Source of the DNA: Spinellus fusiger | Taxonomy: Eukaryota > Mucoromycota > Mucoromycetes > Mucorales > Phycomycetaceae | DNA: 64,000 nt | Direction of reading: 5' to 3' | Assembly: GCA_025094145.1 (NCBI GenBank) | Contig: JALLLS010000066.1 | Coordinates: forward strand, 124,001-188,000 | In this document: positions 18,355 through 28,592 of the stretch, in pieces | Position numbering within the stretch: position 1 is the first letter of the stretch | Layout of the letters: each line of letters starts with the position of its first letter | Notes under the pieces: model-generated | What the model was told of the DNA's origin: nothing | The model's input: only the letters and a program-made list of their open reading frames with translations | Database searches by the model: none | Translations under genes and position numbers: made by a program

Positions 18355-21300
18355 TTAGAGTGGCCTCTATGAATTGCAGAGGGCTAGTAAAAACTGGCCA
18401 CCTCAACATACGCTCCTTATTTATTTGATACCTATGCTCCATGAAACTTGATATCCTTGCCTTACAAGAAACCCACACCTCCACCCTCTCTATGCAACAC
18501 ACCTTTGACCAACAATTCTGCACTTCCTCATCACTATGGTCACCTCACTGTGGCCTAGTATCCTTATCCTCTGACATCACATTCATTAACCCTCTCTTTA
18601 GCCTCTGTGGCTGCTGCATTACCACTACAGTGATGCATGCCAACATGCTCTTTCCTCCTATCCACATTTGTGTGGTATATGCACCTTCTACTTCACCTAC
18701 CCATTCTTCATTCATTTCTTCTCTCCTTGCCAACCCTCATCTTTTGCCCTCTAACCCCACCAACTTCATCTTGCTTGGAGACCTCAACTATGCACAATAT
18801 GCATATGCCTATTGACCTTGTCTTGCACCTATGCCTTGGCTGCAGTGTGTTCAGGACCAGCTCTTTGACAGTGTGACACCCAAGGGTGAAAAACCACTGC
18901 CCACTTTCCAGAGAGGTACACAATCCTCCACCATTGACTATATCTTTGCTTCAAAAGACATCTCATCCTACCATGTTCAGTCAGAAGTGACTTATATCAA
19001 TCCACAATGGACAGACCATTTTCTTCTTTCTTCTTTCTTCTTCCTTTAATTTTCCTTCTCTTACAGTCACAGGCAAGGGACTATGGCATGCTAACCCACA
19101 GCTGGCCCTGAGGGGTGATTTTTGCCAAGAACTGTCTGAATTTATCACTATGACCATTACAGCCTTTTCAGTACAAGACTCACCACAGGTGCAGTGGGAC
19201 CTGTTGAAGACTGCTGTATGTGGATTTATACAATCCTTTAATAGAAGACCACAGATGAACCTGCAGAAGATAGAGAAATTGCTGCAGAGTAAGAGAGACC
19301 ACCTAGTGAAGAAGTTTGCTTCCAATCCTGGTCAGAATTTTCAACTGCCAGTGATTGAGAGGCAGCTTCATGCCATACAATATGAATGCACCAAACAAAA
19401 AGTCCTTTGTGCAGGTAAACATTGGAGAGAGAATGGTGAGACCTCTGCTGGATACCTGAAGAGAACAGTGGAGAGTTGCCAAACTTGCAAGAACATTGCC
19501 AGCCTTTGTCACCCTACCAATGACACATTGTATACTGATCCTGAGGGGATGAAAGAAGCTGCAGCTTGCTTTTATGAGCAGTTGTATACTCCAGACCCAG
19601 TAGACCCAGCAGCACTAGAAGACCTTCTAAGCAATTTGCCACCCAATCTGGTCTTAAGTGACTCTACCAGAGATGTTGTGAATACTCCTTTTCTTCTCAA
19701 AGAGATTAAGGCTGGTACCTCTTGCTCTCCATGCACAAGTTGTCCTGGACCTGATGGACTGCCCTATGAGATATTACAGCTCATTATCTCCCATCCCTTT
19801 TGCGCCTCTTTCACCAGACAAGTGTACAATCATGCCCTCACCAAAGGTATCTTTCCGGCTTTGTGGCAACTCACTTGCATCAGTCTGCTACCAAAGAGAG
19901 GAGATTTGTCCTCATTGAAGAACTGGCATCCAATTGCCCTGATCAATACAGATGCCAAGGTGTTTACTTGTCTCTTGAGCTCTTGTCTCATCCCTGCTGC
20001 TGGTCCACTCATATTGCCCTATCAAACTGGTTTTGTGAAGGGTTGTTTCATTGCTGACAATGGCATGATGACTAAGATTTTGATGGAACATGCATGCACT
20101 ACAAACTCTACAGCCATTGGGCTTCTACTTGACCAAGAAAAAGCTTATGATTGCATTCATGCAGGATACCTTCAGAGGGTTATACAAAAGTTCAACTTTT
20201 CACCTGCCACTGTCACTTGTATCTGCCAACTCTTCTTCTCTACAACAATACAGATCAACATCAATGGACACTTATCTTGCCCTCTCCCACAGTTAAGAGG
20301 CTTGTGTCAAGGGGATCCATTGTCACCCATTCTTTTCAATCTTGCTTTTGAGCCTCTACTTTGTTGCCAGCTCCACAACACCCAATTCACTGGCATCTGC
20401 CCTTCTTTTCCCTCTTCTGTGCCACAGCCACCACCCATCAAATTTTTAGCCTATGCTGATGATTTGGTAGTATTTTTGCCAGACATGGCACATGGATTGT
20501 TTACAAGCACATCTTAAGACATATGCAGCTGCCTCCAATGCTCAGACCAATATGCACAAGACCCAGGCCTTTTCCTTGAGTGGAGCACCACTGCCATCCT
20601 GGTCATTGATACTTGCACAGTATCAGATCACGGATTGGCAGGATCAATGGTCACCACACCTACTGATATACTTGGGCTTTCCTTTATACTCTTCCACTGC
20701 ACAGCATAATACTTTTCTGGCTTCTCTTCTTGTCTGCATCAAGATGGCATGCAAGGTTCATCTGTCTTGCTCTCTCTCTGTTAGGGGTAAGGCCACTGTG
20801 ATTAACACTTTGATCCTGTCAAAACTCTGGCATGTCTTGAGAGTGATATCTGTGCCCAAAGACTTCCTTTCTCATGTCCAATCTCAGATAGGGCAGTTTA
20901 TGCAACACTATATGTTTCCTCCAGTGAAACTGGGTTTTATGTTTGCTCCTTTAAAGCAAGGTGGACTTGGGTTGCTAGATCCAATGCTCCAGCAATGTGC
21001 TCTTCAACTTGGTGGTTAGGACCTCTCTGTGCCTCTGCAAGGGTGTCTAATGGCCTGGTCACTCCATGGCTATCAGCACTTCTTTCTACACCAGAATCAG
21101 ATCCAAGACTACCTCTCTTGTGCCCTGACCTCTGTCCTACAGCCTTTTGACACATGAACAGTGTCTTCCATAACATTTTTGCAGCCTTTGATCTCTTGCC
21201 TCAAGACTTCAAGTACCTCACTCTGAACACTGCTACCTGTCTTGCCCTACCACTTTCTTCTGCCTGTCTGCCTGTACCTCACTCCCAATCCTTTCCATGT

Positions 21301-22137
21301 TCTTGGCACCAATTGTGTGTGTCTGATGCTTTTATCTTTGACCATAGTATAGACTCCCTTTGATGAAGACTATGGCCAGAGTTGACCCATCACCCCACCA
21401 TCATTAAGAAGTTCTTCTGCTTGCTGGATAGTTCAGACTACTCTTTGCAGTCCTTTATGCTTAGAGCATGTCTGCCCACAACCTTCCTACAAGATGCCTT
21501 CCCCAACCTACCTCCAAGACTTGGCAATTCAGTAGATCCCACTGCTATGCTTAACTCTATGATTCCCAACAGGTTATGGATAAAACTGTCTCCTGGTATC
21601 TACCACACAGTATGCCTGCCCAAATTGCACCCATCTCCTCTCTTCAACCCACCCCTACAACCAACACAATGGCATGCTTTCTGGTCTTTTCCTATCCACC
21701 ATTCAGTTTGTACCATTTGGTATAGGGTCTTGCATAATAAGATCTCTTGTTGCTCTCTCCTCCACCATATTTTACCATTAACTTTCACTTCAGACATTTG
21801 CCTTATATGCAAATCTGCTGTTGATACCCAAGCCCACTTTCTCTATGAATGCTTGTCCAAGTTCAAGGTTTGGTGTGCCTTTTGCATTAAATACTTTAAT
21901 GCTATGCCTACTATTCCTGCTCTTGACCATTTACTCCACTCTTTCCTTTTTCCTCTCCCCTGCCACCCCAATCTTCCCACTGCTCCTCTCTTTAGCTGTG
22001 TTATGCTAGCTATCTGGAGACACCACTGGGCCTTTATTTTTTATTACACTCCTTTTAACCTTGACCATGTTTTGACAATGGCAGATTGCCTGGTCTCCAA
22101 GCTACAGGCCAAGTTGAACTTGGATAACTATATTTAA
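18351..22137 (+). pseudogene. LINE-C ORF2: endonuclease-reverse transcriptase, broken
   Basis: The endonuclease region 18351-19020 shows MNCRGL, LALQETHTS, VVYAPS, LLGDLN and a final DHF, with frame breaks. The reverse transcriptase block 19150-20517 is long and intact: SCPGPDGLPYEIL, GFVKGCFIADNG, LLLDQEKAYDCIHAGYL, LRGLCQGDPLSPILFNLAFEPLL and FLAYADDLVVF (catalytic YADD retained). A shift at about 20500 leads into thumb sequence (20492-21019). The C-terminal 21382-22137 has the zinc-binding CLICKSAVDTQAHFLYEC region typical of L1-like reverse transcriptases. At least three frame breaks make it non-functional. Confidence 0.85.
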
Positions 22138-22268
22138 TCATAAAACACAAAACACCCAAAAAACAACTAGAAAATAGAAAAACACAAAAACAAGAGTTGT
22201 GATACTTCTGTATATAGTGAATTCACAATAAAAACAAGCTATGCTCCTTACAAAAAAAAAGGGTATTT

Positions 22269-22524
22269 GTTAAATTCCAAGAAAGAATATGAGACTCAAG
22301 AACAAGATACTTTTATTAAAACAATTTTACATGTCTATTTATACTAAATAGACATGTGACTGTGTTATTGAGAATAATCTATTACTGTTTTAGAATGCTT
22401 GATAATAATGGCCTGTTCAGTAGACTTTAATATGCAGTGTCTTAACTATGAATTATGTTGTAGAAAGGAGACAACTTAATAATCAGTCTGTGACTGCTAA
22501 CGTTGTCTTTATGATTACAACACA
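22269..22524 (-). mobile_element. Solo LTR, family LTR-4, copy 2
   Basis: It is the reverse complement of 14813-15066, starting TGTTAAATTCCAAG and ending GATTACAACACA. It lies directly after the LINE-C poly(A). No target duplication was found. Confidence 0.7.
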
Positions 22525-22845
22525 GAGACTGAAGAAACTGCTGCAATACAGAACAAAGAGCAGTATAGTGAAGAGGAGGCAGAACTGAAAGAGCCAGATG
22601 AAAGAGAACTGTTGCAAGAAGAAGTGCCAAGGAATGATCCAGAAGTAGAGACACACACTCCCCAAGATCATAACTTGGGCACCAGCAGGTATGGTAGGAA
22701 GAGAAAGGCCACATTAAGGTGGAAAGATTGGAAGGAGCAAAATGATATATCATCAGAAGACAATGACTGTGTTGTGAGCCCAAACCTTAGGCCCTACACA
22801 AGAATGCAACTGCAAGAAGAGAAAGAATACATAGATGATAATTAA
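22525..22845 (+). pseudogene. Acidic/basic 3'-terminal coding fragment next to LTR-5, possible retroelement remnant
   Basis: An open frame without its own start runs from the LTR-4 edge to TAA at 22843-22845. It is Glu-rich (EEEAELKEPDEREL) and then basic (GTSRYGRKRKATLRWKDWKEQ). It ends about 70 bp before an LTR-5 copy at 22917, preceded by the purine-rich GGGAGAAC. That layout fits the 3' end of an LTR-retrotransposon polyprotein. I cannot assign a domain with certainty, and a captured host fragment is an alternative. Confidence 0.35.
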
Positions 22846-22916
22846 CTATGCATAAGCCCTGAAGTATGTTGGAAATGGGTAGACCTGGTCACCTATTTTG
22901 GGAGAACTTATTATAG

Positions 22917-23332
22917 TGTTGAGAATGTTGAGGAATTTGACCTGCACATTCCAAGAGACATTGCTATTGTATAGATTATATTAATATATAATAATCTGAA
23001 AAGTATATAAGTAGTTGTAATTGTTGTAGTATAGAACTTTGAGAAACACAACCTTTTTATTACCAAACACACCTCTTGTTCCTGGTCATTTCTGAACAGT
23101 AGTAATTCTATATATGTAAAAATGTAGAATAGCATAAATAGTGAGAGCAGATGCACACTTTGCATCTTTGAGAAATATACCTTTATTTTTCCAAGCACCC
23201 CTTTTGCCTCTGATTCTTAACAATAGAAAAAATATGTATATAAGTAGACCCAAATTCATACAATGAATCTTTGTGAAATATATCCTTTAATTCAAACAAA
23301 CACACCTCTTGTTTCTTGGGTTTTCCAACAGT
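22917..23332 (+). mobile_element. Tandem cluster of three LTR-5 copies or 3' portions
   Basis: Three successive units end alike: 22917-23099 (TGTTGAGAATG...TTTCTGAACA), 23100-23222 (...GATTCTTAACA) and 23223-23332 (...GTTTTCCAACA). Each has a TATAAGTAG or TAAATAGTG promoter-like element, a GAGAAA/GTGAAA stretch, and CCAAACACACCTCTTG near the end. Reverse copies occur at 23475-23685 and 31197-31411, and a forward copy at 52241-52430. Confidence 0.6.
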
Positions 23333-23858
23333 GGATTAAATAAGACCTATCAAAGGCAATTAAAGTGAAGACACATAATATATGGCTCTATAATGGTGTG
23401 CTTATTCAATAAACCAACCATAAGGCTCCACCTATGTAAACTGCCATTAGGTAGAACACCTACACCAACCATACTGTTCAAAATATAGAAACAAAAGGTG
23501 TGTTTGGTAATATAAGAAGTATATTTTGCAAAGCTTTGATGTTTAATGAATAGCTAGCTTTTATACCTTTTCTATTTATCATAATAGTCTATCTAAAAAT
23601 ACTAAAGCAATTTCTACTGAAACATTTGCCAAGTCTTTCCATCACCTCAGCATATTGGGTGTATGAGGCTTCCTAATTTTTAATAATACAGTTGCATTTA
23701 TCAATAAGCTATGCCATGGACTAATCATTAACTACAAAAAGGTAGAATTCTACTGAAGGATAAGCACCCACAGAAAGTATAAATAATAAACCACTCTTCA
23801 CATAATAAAAATTATCTTTGTTCAGTCTTATTATTTTCTGCTTGTCTGAATAATCACA
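23333..23858 (+). mobile_element. LTR-1 copy, 5'-truncated, split by an LTR-5
   Basis: Left part (23333-23474) TGGATTAAATAAGACC through CCAACCATAC, right part (23686-23858) to TGTCTGAATAATCACA. It has GAAAGTATAAATAATAAACC and AATAAAAATTATC. The reverse LTR-5 (23475-23685) is flanked by atac (23471-23474, 23686-23689). The empty paralogue in the copy at 14415 has a single atac. Confidence 0.75.
23475..23685 (-). mobile_element. LTR-5 copy inside LTR-1
   Basis: It starts TGTTCAAAATATAGAAAC and contains AAAGGTGTGTTTGGTAATAT, the reverse complement of the LTR-5 hallmark. It is flanked by a 4-bp duplication atac, confirmed against the uninterrupted LTR-1 sequence. Confidence 0.7.
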
Positions 23859-25151
23859 GCTGGGACAATTGAAAAAGGTCTTGGCACATTTTAGGAACAG
23901 GCACAAGACAGATGAGTAAAATTTCAAGACTACTTTAAAACTATTTGAGATTCACAGCCAAGACTATTTTTCTTTTCTTTTACTCAATAGTTTTGATTGA
24001 ACAAGCAATTTTGTTTATTCCATACCAACCAAACCAGTAAGAACAGTTTGTAGATTAATAGACTACTTCTGATAAAGAGATGGCAGAGAGAGAAGAAATG
24101 CAAGATATAAATTATGGTCATGCTCAGTAGAGTGTAATGAACATTGCTACTAAAGATAGCATGAATGACAATGAGTTGGAAGAAATACAAGACAACTTAT
24201 AGTTTGATACTTGAGAAGGAAGACTTTCAGCTAGTTCAAATAAAGTACAAAAGCTACTCTCATGCTCAAATTGCTGGCTTCATTCACAGTTTGCAGGAAG
24301 AGGGTTGTCTTGTGCCTGAAGCTGCAAAGAAGGCAAGTATTCCTCATAGCACAGCCAATAGAATGTGAAATGAATTTAACAAGAGTGGTGGTAAAGAGCT
24401 TCCTGGGTTCAAAAGAAGCTCAAAACATGACAATTGTGGAAGACCACCTATCTTGATCAAAGAATATATTCAGTTCTTGACCAAATATATTGATTCAAAT
24501 ACTGTATCAACTGTGGATCTAGCCCATGATGAGTTGTTTAAAGCTTTCCCAGGTTTAGGAATCTTGGTCAATGCAGTTTATAAGCATATGAGAACAAAAT
24601 ATAAAGAGAATAATGTTGATTACCAGAAGAGTTGTGTTTTTATAGATAAAGCAGGTTTCAATCTACCTACCATGCAAAATAGAGCTTGGGCCCCCAAAAA
24701 TAAACCTGCCAAGGTTAAGGTCCCAACTCAAAAGGGCACAAGTATTACTATCATGGGATGTATAGGTAGTGCTGGTATTATTGATATATCCAAGAGAAAT
24801 CTGGGTGTGTATAAGAAAAGAAAAGTTCCTGGAACATCCAAGACTGTAAAAACAGAAAAAGGAACTAATACAGATCATATTCTTATCTTCTTGAAGAGTA
24901 TGTTGGATGCAATGGATAAAGAAGGAATGAAAGGATAGTGTGTTGTGATGGACAATGTAAGAAGTCATGACAACAGCCAAGTACCTGCTTACATTGAAGC
25001 AAGAGGTTATAAACCTTGGTTTTTGCCCCTTTACTCACCATTCCTCAATCCTATTGAAGAGTTTTGGTCCAAGGCAAAACAATGTATTAAAAGACATCCT
25101 CTAGACTCTCATGATACTTTGACCCCTTGAATAATGACTGCTTGTCAGGCA
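23859..25151 (+). mobile_element. DDE (Tc1/mariner-group) transposon, copy 1
   Basis: It starts GCTGGGACAATTG directly after LTR-1. It is nearly identical to the reverse complement of about 39474-40763, and similarity ends near GCTTGTCAGGCA at 25151. The termini past that point differ between the copies, so the right end is not certain. Confidence 0.78.
24165..25130 (+). pseudogene. DDE transposase, copy 1, two in-frame stops
   Basis: One continuous frame carries an N-terminal helix-turn-helix (SYSHAQIAGFIHSLQEEG, AAKKASIPHSTAN) and a GRPP linker. The DDE domain has FIDKAGFN as the first Asp, VVMDNVRSH as the second and LNPIEEFWSKAK as the Glu. The frame is stopped by TGA at 24366-24368 (NRM-stop-NEFNKSGGKELPG) and TAG at 24936-24938 (KGMKG-stop-CVVMDN), then a tandem stop at the end. 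This is the typical arrangement of fungal Tc1/pogo-like elements. The catalytic residues are intact but the protein cannot be made in one piece. Confidence 0.85.
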
Positions 25152-25602
25152 CGGTTTTTCATGACTCAAATGAGTGAATTGATATTGTTTTATTATATGT
25201 CTATTTTAAATAACAATAATTCACAAAGGGCAATGACAGTTGATCTGGGAAAGGGTGAGCAAATAATAATATCTTGTGGTATCAAAATTGAAGAAAATGG
25301 CAACCCTAGAGTTCTTTCTTTAAGGAAAAGTTAATTAGGCAATAGATCTAGCAGTATTATTTTTCCAGTTCAAAGATAACACCAGGTTTTTGCAAATGCA
25401 TCTGATGGCTACTACGCTACTTTTATAATCTTAAGACAGGAGAAACTCATCTCACAGTCAACTATAATTTCACTAAGGATATAGCCAATGGCCACTACCC
25501 TTGATAGCCAATGGTCTAATCAAGCAATTCCTACAATACTGCTGAGTCATTCATTAGAGAAAAATAAATAAATAAATAACAATAATATCTAAGAAATCTT
25601 TG

Positions 25603-25700
25603 GCATAATACTGTGTGCAGCCCGGAAATACACTCCAAAACTTGTTGGGTGACATCAATCAAAATTTGTGCAGTCCAAATTTTTATGTGAAGTCACTATG
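25603..25700 (+). repeat. MULE left terminal inverted repeat
   Basis: 98 bp, ending AAGTCACTATG at the inner edge. Its partner is 36939-37036 with only a few differences (for example GACATCAATC versus GACGTCAATC). Confidence 0.9.
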
Positions 25701-25732
25701 TCCTGTCAAGAGAGATATGATTTTGTTGGCAT

Positions 25733-25820
25733 ATTGGTATTGATTGGTATTGATTGGTATTGATTGGTATTGATTGGTATTGATTGGTATTGCTTGGTAT
25801 TGATTGGTATTGCTTGGTAT
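25733..25820 (+). repeat. Tandem 10-bp repeat (TTGGTATTGA)n
   Basis: About nine units of TTGGTATTGA with two TTGGTATTGC variants, just inside the MULE left inverted repeat and directly before the LINE-F target duplication. Confidence 0.95.
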
Positions 25821-25836
25821 TGAATGACAAAAGAGT

Positions 25837-27474
25837 CAGAAAGCTGTTGGAGTTTTGTCTGACTCCTTCCTTGTCACACTTTGCTCCTGTGCCAGACCTT
25901 GCACAAGGTGGTTTCCATCCTAGAAAAAGTCCCTTGGACCAGGCTATGTGTCTGCATGACCTTATGCATGCTCACTACCTACAACATCATCACTCTCCTG
26001 TTGTGGCTCTTCTGGACATTTCGTCAGCCTATGACAAGGTGGATAGACATGTGGTCTGGCAAGCCCTGTGTTCCTTTGGTACTCCTCCTGCTCTTCTGTC
26101 ATTCATGTCACACTTGTTTGACGAGGTGACACTATCAGTACTAGTCTCTAACCACTCCTCCATTCCTTTTTCCCCGGTGACTGGTGTGCTCCAAGGGTCT
26201 GTCCTGAGCCCAAGCTTGTACTCTTTGTACATCAACTCTCTGACTGTCTTGCTTTGTTGTGCTGCTAGGCCAACAACTCACTCTGTGTCTCTTCCCTCTG
26301 CTTCTGCTCCTGCTCCTGTGGTGGTGAACTCTCTGCTCTTTGCAGATGATATAGCTGTCTTTGGGGACAAACAGTCTGTACAAGACATGCTGGCTTTGGC
26401 AGAGCAGCATTTGTATTCTCTGGGCTATTGTTGGAACCCTACCAAGTGTATAGTGTTGAATCATCCTTCACTAACATCTTCTACCTCTACCAACTTCAGA
26501 TTCAAGCTGTATGGTGTCCCACTCCCATATGCTGAAGAGCTCACCTACCTGGGTCTTCAGTTCTGCAAAAAGGGTCTTTCTGCTTCTGCTCTAGTCTCTT
26601 CTTGGTCCCCTGGTGTGATGAAGGTGATGGCTATTCTCAACTTGATTGGTGTCAATTGTGCTGGCTTCTCTCTACATCTCTGCTCCCACATCTACAAAAC
26701 TTTTGTGAGGCCAAAGTTTGAATATGGCTTGGCCATTTCCTTTTTGAAGGCTGCTGACCTCAAGGCCCTTGAAAAGCTCCAGGACAGGTGTCTCCGTCTC
26801 TTGGTGGGTGGTCACCCAACGTCCTCAACCACAGTCCTCAAGCACATTATCAGCCTGCCATCAATGAGGCATAGGGTGAATGTCCTGGTCACTTGTTCTG
26901 CTTTGCACTTTTGGTCCCTGCCTTCTTCTTGTCTTCTTGTCCTGCTCTCTGCTTCCTTGCCAATGGCCAGAAGGACATCCTACCTGGTGAAGAACCCACT
27001 ATACCTTGCTCTCCCAGACCCTGTTCCTGCAAAGGACAGTCAACTCAAGCTGTTCTTTGAGCAGTACCGCCAGCAAAAGTTTGACCTGTTTCTTACCTCC
27101 ACCAATATGGTGCTGATCAAGCATTGCCATCCCTTGTTAGGAATTAATCCTGTCCTGCTGGTGCCAGCCTCTAGAGCTGAGAGAAGCCATTTGGTCCATT
27201 GGCATCTTGGGTGGCTCCCTGGAAAGCCCAGAGAATGTTCCTGTGGTCTTGACCATACCTCACGCTGTCACCTTGTGGAGTGTCCTCTTGTTCCTGCCTC
27301 CTTGTGGTCTCTGCTGAGGTCTACCCAATTGACTTTTGCCTGAACAGCCTATCAACACGTTGTGGTGCTCCCTGTCCTGTGTGGTGGCCCACTTTGCTTG
27401 CCTTGCTCTGGCACATAGAGACACTATGTTGCCCTGACCGCTTCTTCCCTGAAGACTTGTCTCCTGGTGCTCTT
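25837..27474 (+). pseudogene. LINE-F reverse transcriptase fragment
   Basis: The frame to 27343 carries DLAQGGFHPRKSPLDQAMCL, VALLDISSAYDKVDRHVVW (first catalytic Asp), GVLQGSVLSPSLYSLYIN, LLFADDIAVFG (FADD active site) and thumb sequence GLQFCKKGLSASAL. The C-terminal zinc motif CSCGLDHTSRCHLVEC follows at about 27238-27285. A one-base shift near 27300 moves the remainder (VYPIDFCLNSL) into another frame, ending at 27477. The N-terminal endonuclease and fingers are absent because of 5' truncation during insertion. Confidence 0.87.
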
Positions 27475-27752
27475 TGACTGGCTTTTGGTTCCTCCTCTAA
27501 ACATGGATGAAAGCTGTTCTGTCTGTCTTCTGGTTGCTTGCCCCCACTGCCAAAATTGTTAGTGCATGCTGGGTGGTCTACTTCCAGATCAGTAGTTTAG
27601 TTAGTAGTTTAGTATATCCTATCATTAGTTAGCCTTTTTTTATCATTTTAGTCTTAGATGTTTTTTGTTTCTTGTCATTTCTTTTTCTGTGGAGTCACTG
27701 TACTTTTTAAAGCCTGTGAAATATACTCCTTTAATAAAAATAATGTTTAACC
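25837..27752 (+). mobile_element. LINE-F: 5'-truncated LINE with 16-bp target duplication
   Basis: It is bounded by TGAATGACAAAAGAGT at 25821-25836 and 27753-27768. The element starts in the reverse transcriptase at RKLLE and ends TTTAATAAAAATAATGTTTAACC without a poly(A). It is the same clade as LINE-D. Confidence 0.93.
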
Positions 27753-27917
27753 TGAATGACAAAAGAGTTTATATAATAATAGAAAATAAATAAAAATAAA
27801 AAAATAAAGTCTAAAGATGTTAAAGCAAGTTAAAGTAGTAGAAAAAGAGAAAAAATAAAATATGAAAAAGAGGAGAGAAAGGTAGGGCCAAAAAAGAAAA
27901 AAAAAAGAAAAAAGTAT

Positions 27918-28561
27918 CTAGCTAAAGAAATCAAAAGTAGAGCAAAGAGTAATCTTTGTACATGTTTTCTCTGCAAAATTGAGAGTGGCCAGGAAAAACA
28001 CATGGAATATATTTACCCTATCTAACACCCTTTTTTTTATTTTAAACTTGACCAGATAAAAGTGCATACCTGATAGTTGCAAAATAATAGGTTGTATTTT
28101 TTCTGGTTCATTTAGTACAGGTACATACATCCACTTGTCTTCAGAAGAAAGAACAACAATTGTTCTTTTGAATACTTTATATGCAATTCTTGGGTGCTCA
28201 GGTGCCGTGAAATAAAAGGAAATAGATACTTCTTTGTCTCTACAAACTAAAATATCTCTTGCCTTATTTAATGTTTCTGGGGCCATTAGCTGTTCATATA
28301 AGCTAGAATGCTGGTGGGAGTTGTCAAGCATAAGCAGTTTGACAAGTTTCCATTGACTTTTGTCCCCATATACTTCTTGTGCCAAACAGTGAAAGCCACA
28401 ATTCCCATCTCCTCTTGGGTTATAGACAGATTCTATATGCTTCTTAGGAATACAGTTGTCTACTACATTTATTTCATAGGCAAAACACGTTGTTTTGGTT
28501 GCAGGAATTTTCGAAACTGTTTGGGTTTGCAATGGAAGATAAAGTTTTGGCTGTTGTTCTC

Positions 28562-28592
<31 letters not shown>

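Larger units (their letters stand above)
16980..22260 (+). mobile_element. LINE-C: zinc-knuckle LINE downstream of tRNA-Arg, with poly(A)
   Basis: This is an almost complete element of about 5.3 kb in the same clade as LINE-1 and LINE-E but clearly divergent from them. ORF1 is 17060-18354 and ORF2 starts at 18351. The 3' end is a 9-base A tract (22252-22260) after CAATAAAAACAAGC. The 5' end is not sharply defined and lies between the tRNA-Arg terminator and 17059. I found no trustworthy target duplication. Frameshifts and stops show it is inactive. Confidence 0.82.

Noticed and set aside
17043..22275. Similar strings AAAGGGTGTTTGTT (17045) and AAAGGGTATTTGTT (after the LINE-C poly(A)) as a target duplication
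   Set aside because: The left string runs into the ORF1 start codon region and the right one into the LTR-4 start, so the match is probably chance.
25733..25820. Regular 10-bp direct repeats that could suggest a CRISPR-like array
   Set aside because: Units are contiguous with no spacers; it is a plain tandem repeat in a eukaryotic transposon.
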